From the NCBI GenBank assembly GCA_964415065.1, contig CAYPYX010000060.1, forward strand, positions 1 to 14,046: a stretch of 14,046 nucleotides of DNA, read 5' to 3'. The notes beneath the pieces were generated by a model, which was not told the origin of the DNA, did not search any database, and saw nothing but the letters and a program-made list of their open reading frames with translations. Positions 1 to 8,104 of this stretch are shown in pieces (positions within the stretch are counted from its first letter, which is position 1; each line of letters begins with the position of its first letter). Source of the stretch: VMCP01 sp964415065. GTDB lineage: Bacteria; Bacteroidota; Bacteroidia; NS11-12g; UBA955. Made by a program: the position numbers and the translations under genes.

Positions 1-721
1 AGGAAGCCCATAGATAAAACAACCCAGGTATCAACGAAATCAAAAATATAGACAAAGCGAAAGAAACAGACTCACCCCACCCTACAGCAAAAACAGCCAT
101 TAATGCACCGTAACCTCCGATGATAATTAGCAAGCCAATCCCTATTGCGAATAGTAACCATTTAGCTGCATCGGAACTGGAATCAGGGATAAATTCTTGT
201 TTTGTACTGCGTTTTGCAATACGTCCTGACTGTTTTATTCTACGAGGGACAAAAGAATTAACCACTCGAATTCTTTTCTTAAAGCCAGATTTCAATTTTG
301 TCTTAGAGGTATAAAGATTTCCCACCGAAAGAGACTTTCTAGTATCACGTACAATCGGCTTTGCTTTTTCGCAGGATATTATTTCGGGCTGAATGTCAGA
401 TTCAGCCTCAGATTTATTCATCTCTGTTGTATTTAAATTTAACTCTCTGTTAGCGGTTGTTTTTATTTCCGGATTTAATGTCTCTTTAGAACTAAAATCA
501 AGAGTAGATTCAGCATCTTCAGTGCCTTTCACCATACTATTCGGCATTAAGGGCAATGTAGTAATTCCGGCTTTGGAGGAATTCTTAGCATAGGTTCTCG
601 CTGGCAAGTTCCCCGCTGTACCGCGTTCGCTAACCATTGTTGAAGAACAAGAAGATAAAATGGTAATTCCAAGAATTAAAATTGAGAACTGCCTAAAAGA
701 TAATTGTAACTTTTTTTTCAC
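1..721 (-). CDS. Membrane-anchored lipoprotein, C-terminus beyond window
   Basis: The minus-strand frame is open for 240 codons from a GTG at 721 to the left edge, with no stop, so the C-terminus is missing. It opens KKKLQLSFRQ, followed by a hydrophobic stretch ending in the lipobox LSSC (Cys about residue 25), typical of a signal-peptidase-II lipoprotein. No ATG or other good start lies between the GTG and the in-frame TAA at 757-755, and the first internal ATG falls after the lipobox, so GTG is the likely start. A long polar, Ser/Thr/Lys/Glu-rich middle (about residues 30-180) leads to two predicted membrane helices (WLLFAIGIGLLIIIGGY, then a segment ending LFYLWAS). The neighbour at 804-1406 has the same plan, with SSC-S then ERG just after the lipobox and a helix ending LFYFWA, so the two look like tandem paralogues. 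The function is not recognised. Confidence 0.75.
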   Translation of the reverse strand, partial: MKKKLQLSFRQFSILILGITILSSCSSTMVSERGTAGNLPARTYAKNSSKAGITTLPLMPNSMVKGTEDAESTLDFSSKETLNPEIKTTANRELNLNTTEMNKSEAESDIQPEIISCEKAKPIVRDTRKSLSVGNLYTSKTKLKSGFKKRIRVVNSFVPRRIKQSGRIAKRSTKQEFIPDSSSDAAKWLLFAIGIGLLIIIGGYGALMAVFAVGWGESVSFALSIFLISLIPGLFYLWAS

Positions 722-803
722 GGTTTTTAGAATAAACAGTTGAACTATTTGTATTTAAATAAAAAAATGAATTATTCGATAGATTTGAACATCCCTAAAT
801 ATT

Positions 804-1406
804 TTAATTATTGGCATCATAAATAGCACCAATGATCCACAATGGAATACTTAAAATCAGTGTTAATCCTAAAGGCCAGGTTATCACAGTTAACCAAAAG
901 CCAATTCTATACGCAACACAATGTTCATCCAAGTTCTCAGATAAATTCGCCGCCCAAAAATAAAACAGTCCAATTAATACAAAAAAGAGAATTCCATAAA
1001 TAAACAGATCCATAGAATCAAAGTACCCAATACTTAGGAGCATAAGTAATGGTCCACCGATAATAAACAACCAACCTATGGTTCTAAGGATTTCTTGTGT
1101 ATCCAATTCAGAAAATTCAACTTGTGGACCAAATAGGGAATTGCTTCTTCCATTGGGCGGAAATGACTTCAGGAATCCTNNNNNNNNNNNNNNNNNNNNN
1201 NNNNNNNNNNNNNNNNNNNNNNNNNNNNNNNNNNNNNNNNNNNNNNNNNNNNNNNNNNNNNNNNNNNNNNNNNNNNNNNTATTTTTCCCATTTCCTCTTT
1301 CTAAAGTATTTACCACAGAACAAGAAGAAAAAGTCAATAATCCCAAGGAAACAAACAGATAATATTTCAAAAGTGCATTGAAGTTAAGTTTGGCCAAGTG
1401 ATTCAT
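804..1406 (-). CDS. Second paralogous lipoprotein, interrupted by assembly gap
   Basis: The N-terminal part (1406 to 1280, about 42 residues) has a positively charged start, a hydrophobic core and the lipobox TFSSC, then SVVNTLERG, which mirrors the SSTMVSERG of the gene to its left. The C-terminal part (1179 to 804) has a polar stretch, then about four hydrophobic segments (WLFIIGGPLLMLLSIGY, a helix ending GLFYFWAA, and two near the end) and stops after AIYDANN. The reading frame joins across 100 N, but that number is a placeholder, so the true length is unknown and the halves could even be separate genes. Shared features at both ends with the neighbouring lipoprotein favour a single gene. 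The role is unknown. It lies downstream, in transcription order, of the four-gene lipid-type cluster but is separated from it by a hairpin-rich spacer. Confidence 0.65.
   Translation of the reverse strand: MNHLAKLNFNALLKYYLFVSLGLLTFSSCSVVNTLERGNGKNXXXXXXXXXXXXXXXXXXXXXXXXXXXXXXXXXXGFLKSFPPNGRSNSLFGPQVEFSELDTQEILRTIGWLFIIGGPLLMLLSIGYFDSMDLFIYGILFFVLIGLFYFWAANLSENLDEHCVAYRIGFWLTVITWPLGLTLILSIPLWIIGAIYDANN
1180..1279. other. Assembly gap, 100 N
   Basis: There are exactly 100 consecutive undetermined bases. This round number is the usual placeholder for a scaffold join of unknown size, so real missing sequence may be longer or shorter. It sits inside the reading frame of the second lipoprotein. 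Confidence 0.98.
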
Positions 1407-1446
1407 AGAATAATTGTTGCAATCTAACCCTTCATCAATGGTTTAC

Positions 1447-1465
1447 ATTACGGAAAATCCGTAAT
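1447..1465. repeat. Perfect 8-bp-stem hairpin (19-bp palindrome)
   Basis: ATTACGGA, then AAA, then TCCGTAAT: a perfect 8-bp stem with a 3-base loop. It lies about 40 bp upstream of the lipoprotein start at 1406 and about 160 bp past the end of the acyl-ligase gene. No U-run follows it closely on either strand, so an operator-like palindrome or a structured leader fits as well as a terminator. Confidence 0.55.
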
Positions 1466-1500
1466 TCAAAATCAGATTTTAGTAAAAATCAATAATTTTG

Positions 1501-1518
1501 ATTCTCTTCGGCGAGAAT
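1501..1518 (-). terminator. Candidate hairpin terminator of leftward cluster
   Basis: ATTCTC, loop TTCGGC, GAGAAT. On the minus strand the hairpin lies about 105 bp after the stop of the acyl-ligase gene and is followed by an A/T-rich tract (CAAAATTATTGATTTTT) rather than a clean U-run. A second, weaker stem (AATCAA / TTGATT) overlaps that tract at about 1487-1503. Termination or transcript-end protection is plausible but weak; the GTCATTCTC...GAGAATC context also resembles dispersed palindromic repeats. Confidence 0.3.
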
Positions 1519-1624
1519 GACATCGAGTATTCAACATAAAGTAACTACCCCAATTCCCCCTAAATTTATGACCTTAAACTTCAAATTACTTTTTAGATAC
1601 TAATTGTTCAATACCCTAATTCAC

Positions 1625-3310
1625 TCAATAACCCCGACTCATTAGTTTTAATTTACCGTAATCAATTTTGCTGAAATGTCGGGGATCTCGAGGCAGTTGT
1701 AGAAAAAAAACGAGTCCTTGAGGCAAGTTTAACTCATCTATCTGTCTCTCTATTTGTAAACGCACCGATTCATTCAATTTAACTTCTTCATTAAGTTCTA
1801 TAAAATAAATCAAGCTTCCTTCTAACTTCATGACCGTTCCACCTGAAACGCCGTCCAAATTCCGTAGCTGTTCCTCTACTAAAAATGGATAAATTGGTTT
1901 CGAAACATGCTCAATTACTTGCGAACAACGGCCAACTAAATATAATCTTCCATCTTGACCTAGAAACCCGGCATCTCCAGTTCTATGCCAACAAACATCT
2001 CCCTCAAAAATTTTGGATTCTGCCACCCATTTCGACGAATGTGAGCCGTAATATTCCTTCAAAACATGTTTACCACTTACCACAATCTCTCCCACCTCCC
2101 CCGAGTCAACCATTCTTCCATTTTCCCAATTCACAATACGAACTTGAGTTACATTTTCTACATTTCCGACACATAACCCATTGCATTGACTGACATCAGT
2201 TTGAGACAATTCCACAGCGGAAATCATGGAAATCGGTTCCGCTTCTGTGCTGCCATAAACTATCCGAATATCTGCACTTGAAAAAGCAGATACCCAATTC
2301 TTAGCAGACGACGGAAATACAGGCGCTCCTCCGCTGAAAATCTGCGTAATTCCTGTATTTCTAATTTCATTCTCTAAAATAAAGTCACTAACCCGTTCAA
2401 TAAAATATGGCGATGCAATTATTCGATTTACACCAAATCTATTTATCCGATCCAAAACTTCAGGAACACTCAATTTTTGGGGTTTCTTTGAATTCCATTT
2501 GGCTAAAACACTGCTTACTCCAAGTCCCAAATTAATCAATAAAACAATGGGCAAAACCGGCATATCCACCACAGATTCGTTGGTTTTTAGTGACTTCTGC
2601 AACGCTATAAATTGTTGATGTAAAAACTCATGCGTCCGCTTTGCCGCTTTGGGAATTCCAGTGCTGCCTGTTGTAAAAGTAATTAATGCGGTTTCGTTTT
2701 CTGTCCCAATTTTTTCAATTCCAACTTTTTCTTTAAACGGTTCATCAACAAAATTGGAGATTGCGAAATCATTCTTTTCGGTTTCGGGGGATGGAATTTC
2801 AGTTGAACCCACATCATTGCCCCTCGAATATTCATGTGAATTCAATCCTTGAGATGATTTTAATCCGTATGGCGCTTTTTGTCCCAAATTTCGAGATGAT
2901 ATCCAAATGGGAATCTTACGAATATCCCCAATAAACCATCCCAAGAAACGGGCTAAAGAAAATCCTAAAAAACCTTGACATTTAGCAATTTGACATGCTA
3001 ATCTCAAACGACTGATTTTCGACCATTCGTCTAAGAATACCGCTGTGCAACCCATTCTAAAAAGTGCTAAAACTCCGACATACAAATCAATACTCATAGG
3101 TACAAAAACCAAGACTCTATCACCCGACTTTAATCCCGAAACCAACATTTCTTGTTGAGCTTTAATCACTCTTTGATGCAATTCAAAAAATGTTATGGAA
3201 TTTGATTTGTCAATGATTGCGGTTTTGTTTGGCACTTTTTTAACGGCCCATTCGAAATGTTCAATGATATTACCATGCTGCAGTAAATCGGGTATTTCGA
3301 TGGGCTTCAT
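1625..3310 (-). CDS. AMP-forming acyl ligase (ANL family), OleC-like
   Basis: An adenylate-forming enzyme of 561 residues, expected to activate a carboxylic acid, probably a fatty acid, as acyl-AMP and then acyl-CoA. Visible core motifs: P-loop TFTTGSTGIPK (211-221), YGSTEAEP (352-359), HRTGD (442-446) and VGR (459-461). Near the end DPRHFSKIDYGKL (542-554) supplies the likely A10 lysine; this PRH-x-x-KI form resembles OleC-type ligases of long-chain olefin synthesis more than standard long-chain acyl-CoA synthetases. No oleA, oleB or oleD is in view. Residues about 140-205, just before the P-loop, form a low-complexity, Ser/Glu/Asn-rich insertion between core strands. It is the last gene of the leftward cluster, 54 bp after the BtaA-GNAT gene, which suggests that it supplies activated acyl groups. 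The family call is firm; the substrate is not known. Confidence 0.9.
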   Translation of the reverse strand: MKPIEIPDLLQHGNIIEHFEWAVKKVPNKTAIIDKSNSITFFELHQRVIKAQQEMLVSGLKSGDRVLVFVPMSIDLYVGVLALFRMGCTAVFLDEWSKISRLRLACQIAKCQGFLGFSLARFLGWFIGDIRKIPIWISSRNLGQKAPYGLKSSQGLNSHEYSRGNDVGSTEIPSPETEKNDFAISNFVDEPFKEKVGIEKIGTENETALITFTTGSTGIPKAAKRTHEFLHQQFIALQKSLKTNESVVDMPVLPIVLLINLGLGVSSVLAKWNSKKPQKLSVPEVLDRINRFGVNRIIASPYFIERVSDFILENEIRNTGITQIFSGGAPVFPSSAKNWVSAFSSADIRIVYGSTEAEPISMISAVELSQTDVSQCNGLCVGNVENVTQVRIVNWENGRMVDSGEVGEIVVSGKHVLKEYYGSHSSKWVAESKIFEGDVCWHRTGDAGFLGQDGRLYLVGRCSQVIEHVSKPIYPFLVEEQLRNLDGVSGGTVMKLEGSLIYFIELNEEVKLNESVRLQIERQIDELNLPQGLVFFLQLPRDPRHFSKIDYGKLKLMSRGY

Positions 3311-3364
3311 AATGAATCAGATGAATGGCAATTTACCAAAAATCTAATTGGCTGTGACAAAAAC

Positions 3365-5350
3365 TCAAAGTTTTTTTCTTAAAAGAACATATTCTGCAAT
3401 AACTTCAGCATTCATAGAATCAGAACAATTCGCAGAAACTGCATCCTCATGCATGAAGGCATGAATAAAATGGTTCATTCCGTGTTTTACCGCTTGTTTT
3501 TGAATAATAAACGTCATCACCAAACCCAAACCGCTCCAACGAATCGATTCCTGTCGAGCAACTGTTTTGACAATTAATGTAGGCTGATCTCTGCGCGAAT
3601 GCAAATCAGGATATGCAAATAGAAAACCAACCAATTCTTGATTCAAACTATTCTCCGCCAGCAAGATCCATTTTGGATCCAAACTTGATTTTAATTGCTG
3701 ATATTGCTTAAAAAACACTTCCCAAGAAATATCTGTGTATAAAAAGTTATGCTTGAAGGATTCTAAACTCAGTTGATAAATCTTTTTGAGTTCATCCTCC
3801 CATTGATTCATATCAATGTGCCTAAATACAACACCCGCTTTTTCTAATTGCAATTTGCGTCGAAAATACCTCTCGGATTCATTTTCGGTATACCTAAGTT
3901 CAGTCGATGAATAACGGGACAATACTTCAAATCCAACATTTTCCCACTGTTTTATATATTCTGAATTCAGAGAAAGATCCCCCAAAAAATTACGACGACC
4001 ACTTAATTTAAACCGATAAGAATCCCAAGTGCTTCCATTCATTGGACCGATGATGGCTGTAAATCCTTGTCTTTTTGCCCATTGAATGGCGTATTCAAGA
4101 ATCAACTCACCTATCTTCAATTGTTGAATGTTGCAATGATAATCTCCAAATAATACGACATTACCACCGCCGATTAGGGAATTTACATAAGCCGTTAATG
4201 AAGCCGATTTCGTTGAATCTTCGAACTTCCGCACAGCAAAGGTGCCATTTTCGATTGTAAATTCATGGATTTGAACCTTCTCATCGATAACGACAGAATC
4301 ATAAAAATATCCCCAATCCTGATCGCGAAGTTTCATCATTTGAGAATGTTGTTCGATTAAATTTTTGATGTTGCTTAGTTCAGAACAACGTCTACGAACC
4401 ATTAAATTCCAATACACCATTTTGCCCGATTCCGACAATCCGCCAATCAATTTTTCGGCTGTTTCTTGAAACAAATCCTTAGGCATGTATTCAAAAATGT
4501 TGCTCAGATTCATCCCATCAAATGGCCCATACACCTCAATAGCATCTTGAGCAAATCCTTGAAACAAGATGATCTTTGAAATTCGACTTTTTATAGTTTC
4601 AAAATGTTCTTCTTCCAAGTAAAATGGAAGTATATCGCCAAAACTTCCCGTTAAATTATAGCGTAAAAATGGATTGAATTGTGCCTGTACCGATGAAAGT
4701 TGTCTTTCCGCTTGGTTAAGAATAAATTCTGAAACAGGCACTTGAACATGCTTCAAAAATTCGGGATCCCGCCCCAATCTCCCCATGACCCATTTACTAA
4801 AAAATACTTTGAACAATGTTCGCCATCTCCAGGAATTCCAAGTGGTTTTGAAAAATTCCTGTTGTTCCGATGGGCTTTTTACGGCAAAAAGCTTTTCAAT
4901 GGTTCTGCGCGAATGAATTAATGGTAATATATATTTAGAAAAATAATGAAAATACTTCTCGAATTTACCTTCGTGAACTATACCCATTGAAGACCAAACC
5001 GATATATTTTTTTCAAAATAATCTTGTGCTTCCCCTGACATTTTTGATTTTATATTTTGAAATATTTCAATCCGATTTGAACAGGGCAAGAATCCCAAAA
5101 ATGCCAAAACAGTTTCACGATTTAATTCAGAAATTGCCGCCATTTTGAGCTCTACTAAATACAATTGAACTGGACTAACATCCACTGCAACCACCCTTTC
5201 AGGATCTAAGGTTAGAAGAGCAAAAGTATTATCACCAGCTGAAGCTACACTTAAATACCGACTACCCGGTTTAGAATATATCGCCTTTAATAACACTCGG
5301 GGATCTTCCCAAACATTCGCATATCGAATAAAATTAAAATCTGCCTTCAT
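3365..5350 (-). CDS. btaA: BtaA (DUF3419) fused to GNAT-like acyltransferase
   Basis: A 661-residue fusion. Residues 1 to about 385 match BtaA, the S-adenosylmethionine:diacylglycerol 3-amino-3-carboxypropyltransferase that makes diacylglyceryl-homoserine. Family landmarks are RYANVWEDPRVLL (9-21), SVASAGDN (34-41), VVAVDVSPVQL (53-63), NPFLRYNLTGSFGD (226-239) and NLSNIFEYMP (281-290). Residues about 390-661 resemble an acyltransferase of the GNAT fold, probably a double unit: a first part with GPMNGSTWDSYRF (435-447) and NVGFEVLSRYSS (471-482), and a second from about 505 with VGFLFAYPD (574-582) and WSGLGLVMTFI (605-615). BtaA proteins are usually about 400 residues, and the family partner is the N-methyltransferase BtaB, which is not in the window. 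The C-terminal half could acylate the free amino group made by the N-terminal half (inference). It sits between the dikinase gene (119 bp upstream) and the acyl ligase (54 bp downstream). Confidence 0.85.
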   Translation of the reverse strand: MKADFNFIRYANVWEDPRVLLKAIYSKPGSRYLSVASAGDNTFALLTLDPERVVAVDVSPVQLYLVELKMAAISELNRETVLAFLGFLPCSNRIEIFQNIKSKMSGEAQDYFEKNISVWSSMGIVHEGKFEKYFHYFSKYILPLIHSRRTIEKLFAVKSPSEQQEFFKTTWNSWRWRTLFKVFFSKWVMGRLGRDPEFLKHVQVPVSEFILNQAERQLSSVQAQFNPFLRYNLTGSFGDILPFYLEEEHFETIKSRISKIILFQGFAQDAIEVYGPFDGMNLSNIFEYMPKDLFQETAEKLIGGLSESGKMVYWNLMVRRRCSELSNIKNLIEQHSQMMKLRDQDWGYFYDSVVIDEKVQIHEFTIENGTFAVRKFEDSTKSASLTAYVNSLIGGGNVVLFGDYHCNIQQLKIGELILEYAIQWAKRQGFTAIIGPMNGSTWDSYRFKLSGRRNFLGDLSLNSEYIKQWENVGFEVLSRYSSTELRYTENESERYFRRKLQLEKAGVVFRHIDMNQWEDELKKIYQLSLESFKHNFLYTDISWEVFFKQYQQLKSSLDPKWILLAENSLNQELVGFLFAYPDLHSRRDQPTLIVKTVARQESIRWSGLGLVMTFIIQKQAVKHGMNHFIHAFMHEDAVSANCSDSMNAEVIAEYVLLRKKL

Positions 5351-5469
5351 GGAACTTAATGTTCTTATTTTTTTGACACCTTTTTTCTTTTCGAGGGATG
5401 ATAATTTGATTCGAAAACAACATAAATTCGAATACCATGAGTAAATTCAATTTGATCACCATACAAAAT

Positions 5470-8070
5470 TTAATTTGCCGGTTCACGGATGATTTTTACG
5501 CATCCTGTACTTCCATCCATTTCAACCCAATCTCCAGTTTTCAGTCGACTTAACAATCCTGTGATTCCAACTATACACGGTTTACCCAATTCTCTTGATA
5601 CAATTGCACTGTGCGACAATAGCGAACCACGTTCCACCAATATTCCACCTGCACTGGGGAACAAGGTTACCCAACCCGGATCAGTGGAAGCTGTAACTAA
5701 AATATCTCCCTTCAATTCTGTAATCTCGCTTGGATGATGAACTACTTGGACTTGGGCTTTCACCCATCCAGGGCAACATCCAATTCCTTGTAAATCGCCA
5801 GATAATACCCCAGAATTCAACACCGCATTAAAAATATTTGCGTGATAAACCATTCCAAACGTCCGAATTCTCTCAGCTGTAGTTTGATTTTCGTAGGATA
5901 AATATTTTGATTTTCTGAATTGAATTAAATCTGCCAGCTCGGGAGTAACTGCTGTACCTTTGATAAAGTCAAATATCTCATTTTGTGTCAGGTAGAAAAT
6001 ATCTCTCGGATTTTCAATGATTCCTTCGGAATAAAACACATCCCCTATAGCCAAAAATATTTCACGAACTTTTCCGAATCCTCGTGTCCGCTCAAATCTC
6101 AAATTCTCACGTGCACTGACCAAAATTCGCGTCTTTTTCAGAACAAACTGAAAGATCTTTCTTTTTACAGGATGTTTTCTTAACTTTTCATCCACCAGAT
6201 TTTCTGCTATTTCTCTCAATTTCAACGATTTATGATCTAACCTTTCACTACAAACATACATCTTAAGCAACTGCATAAGCATTTCAGGATCTTGTCGATA
6301 AGTAATGGTTTCTAACTTAAGTTCACCAACACAACGGTCCCCAAAATCTTGAATATAATTCATAAACTGCGACTGTAAATCGGGAACCGATTTTTCAATA
6401 TACTGCATCAACTCCGCTACCGATAACAGTTTAAACTGATGGGTTAAATCTTGTCGCTCCCAAACCCAATCCCGCATTTTTTCCATTCGTTTTATAGGTT
6501 GAGTAGAAATAATATCATCAGCGCCACTCAATAAATCGTTATGAATGCCTTGAGGTAGTTCATATTTTTCAACCAATTTTTGTAATACTCCAAAGTAAAT
6601 CATTGCATAAAAGTCGTTAACTAAAGGAGCTTTCCATTTTTTTAGCAATGTTTGTTCGAAATTGAGGTACAGTTCCATTAACTCATGTGCCGATTTAGAT
6701 TTTAAATCAATTGCGTTGTATTCATTTAAAACCTCTTGAAAATCACGTTGAAAGTTAATTCGCATTTGTGGTAATCCACGTAAGTTTTTCCACATAGAAC
6801 GGAGCATAATTAATACTCGAAAGCGCTCATTCCACTTGGTTCTTTTTGGCAAATTTTTCAATTCAAATCGCTCCTTCACTCCCATCATTTTCTCCATGAA
6901 TTCCGCATTCAAATGGAATCCGGGAAGCAATGCAAGTGCCTTATACCACGATAGTAAATTGTAATAAACCCGACCTTGAATTAATCCCAACATATTCTCA
7001 AAAATGGTTTTATTTTGGGTTAAATCGCCTTCACTAACACCCAATAATCGACATAATTGAACGTAAACAGATTCATACATCTTTATTATAAAACTGAATG
7101 TTAATGGTGTTGTGACTCCTGGATACGATTCGATGATATTACTATTATCCCATAAAATCATTTCACCGGTGGGATCCGCAATTTGTCCTAACGTAGTCAC
7201 TGGACGAGTTTGTAAAAGAAACAACTGATCCTTTTCTAGTGCAAATTCAATGTCCTGAGGACGTTTATATATCCGTTTTAGTTTGTTTAAAATACCCGAT
7301 ATTTCTTCAATTTGCACAGAAGAAAGCGATGGAGATTCTTGGATCGACGGATCTACATCTACCCAAACTGTTGTAGTCTGATTTTCATAAGCAGGATCTA
7401 AAGTACCCTGCTGCAACTGAACAAGTTTTTTCTTTTTAGGGGATGTTTGAGCACTGATGATTTTACTAGTTTCTGTTACTGTAAATGTATCCGCATTTAG
7501 TTCTCCACTTACTATCCCTTCACCTAAACCATAAACGGAAGAAATAATCATTTCATCTCTCCTGCCATTTACAGGATTAACCCCAAATGCAACTCCAGAA
7601 ATTTCCGAATTCACCATTACTTGTATGATGATGGCCATACGATCCGGCGCTTCTAAATTATGTTCTTCGCAATAAGTTAATACAGTGGGTGATTTTATTG
7701 AATCCCAAACAAGTTGAATTGCGTAAGACAAATCATTCCAACCCACATACAATTCTGTTTTAAATTGTCCAGCAAAACTATATTGTATACTATCTTCTTG
7801 AATGGCTGAAGATCGTACAGAAAACCAACGGTAATCACCTAAAATGAACTTGATTTTCTCTATCCATACAGAATCTATTTCGGATTCCTTTTGAAAATGA
7901 CGATGTAGGTCATTCGCGTTTAATATGACAAACGGAGGTACATTGAATCCATGAGAACTCAAATTCACCAAATTCAATCCCTTACCGCCTAAAAATTTAA
8001 CACTTTTGAATTCTGGTTCAATATCATTACTTGAAAATATTGAACATTCGTCTGACTTTAACTTCTCCAT
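5470..8070 (-). CDS. Rifampin-phosphotransferase-like dikinase, unknown substrate
   Basis: An 866-residue ATP-dependent phosphotransferase of the PEP-synthase/PPDK superfamily. The N-terminal ATP-grasp domain (about 1-295) shows FLGGKGLNL (27-35), SVRSSAIQEDS (84-94), YSFAGQF (97-103), GVAFGVNP (159-166), GLGEGIVSGE (181-190), QDIEFA (272-277) and LQTRPVTT (286-293). The C-terminal swivelling domain carries the phosphohistidine in RGSLLSHSAIVSRELGKP, His about 820. The protein ends about 46 residues later, so the PEP/pyruvate barrel that follows the histidine domain in true PEP synthase is absent. The order ATP-grasp, long central region (300-770), His domain, and the length, match rifampin phosphotransferase, where the central region binds the acceptor. 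The likely reaction is transfer of the ATP beta-phosphate to a hydroxyl of an unidentified acceptor. It lies 34 bp after the UbiA gene. Automatic labelling as PEP synthase would probably be wrong. Confidence 0.9.
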   Translation of the reverse strand: MEKLKSDECSIFSSNDIEPEFKSVKFLGGKGLNLVNLSSHGFNVPPFVILNANDLHRHFQKESEIDSVWIEKIKFILGDYRWFSVRSSAIQEDSIQYSFAGQFKTELYVGWNDLSYAIQLVWDSIKSPTVLTYCEEHNLEAPDRMAIIIQVMVNSEISGVAFGVNPVNGRRDEMIISSVYGLGEGIVSGELNADTFTVTETSKIISAQTSPKKKKLVQLQQGTLDPAYENQTTTVWVDVDPSIQESPSLSSVQIEEISGILNKLKRIYKRPQDIEFALEKDQLFLLQTRPVTTLGQIADPTGEMILWDNSNIIESYPGVTTPLTFSFIIKMYESVYVQLCRLLGVSEGDLTQNKTIFENMLGLIQGRVYYNLLSWYKALALLPGFHLNAEFMEKMMGVKERFELKNLPKRTKWNERFRVLIMLRSMWKNLRGLPQMRINFQRDFQEVLNEYNAIDLKSKSAHELMELYLNFEQTLLKKWKAPLVNDFYAMIYFGVLQKLVEKYELPQGIHNDLLSGADDIISTQPIKRMEKMRDWVWERQDLTHQFKLLSVAELMQYIEKSVPDLQSQFMNYIQDFGDRCVGELKLETITYRQDPEMLMQLLKMYVCSERLDHKSLKLREIAENLVDEKLRKHPVKRKIFQFVLKKTRILVSARENLRFERTRGFGKVREIFLAIGDVFYSEGIIENPRDIFYLTQNEIFDFIKGTAVTPELADLIQFRKSKYLSYENQTTAERIRTFGMVYHANIFNAVLNSGVLSGDLQGIGCCPGWVKAQVQVVHHPSEITELKGDILVTASTDPGWVTLFPSAGGILVERGSLLSHSAIVSRELGKPCIVGITGLLSRLKTGDWVEMDGSTGCVKIIREPAN

Positions 8071-8104
8071 TTTGGGGATACTTTATTCGATAACAAACAT
8101 TATA

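Noticed and set aside
1885..2193. Plus-strand open frame of about 100 codons within the acyl-ligase gene
   Set aside because: It lies wholly opposite the well-supported ligase and has no recognisable features. The other plus-strand frames across 1625-8230 were dropped for the same reason.
5351..5372. GAAC-ttaat-GTTC followed by a T-run as a plus-strand terminator
   Set aside because: The stem is only 4 bp, and no plus-strand gene ends there.
5470..8070. PEP synthase (PpsA) as the identity of the dikinase
   Set aside because: PEP synthase has the phosphohistidine in mid-protein followed by a PEP/pyruvate barrel. Here the His is near the C-terminus and no barrel follows.
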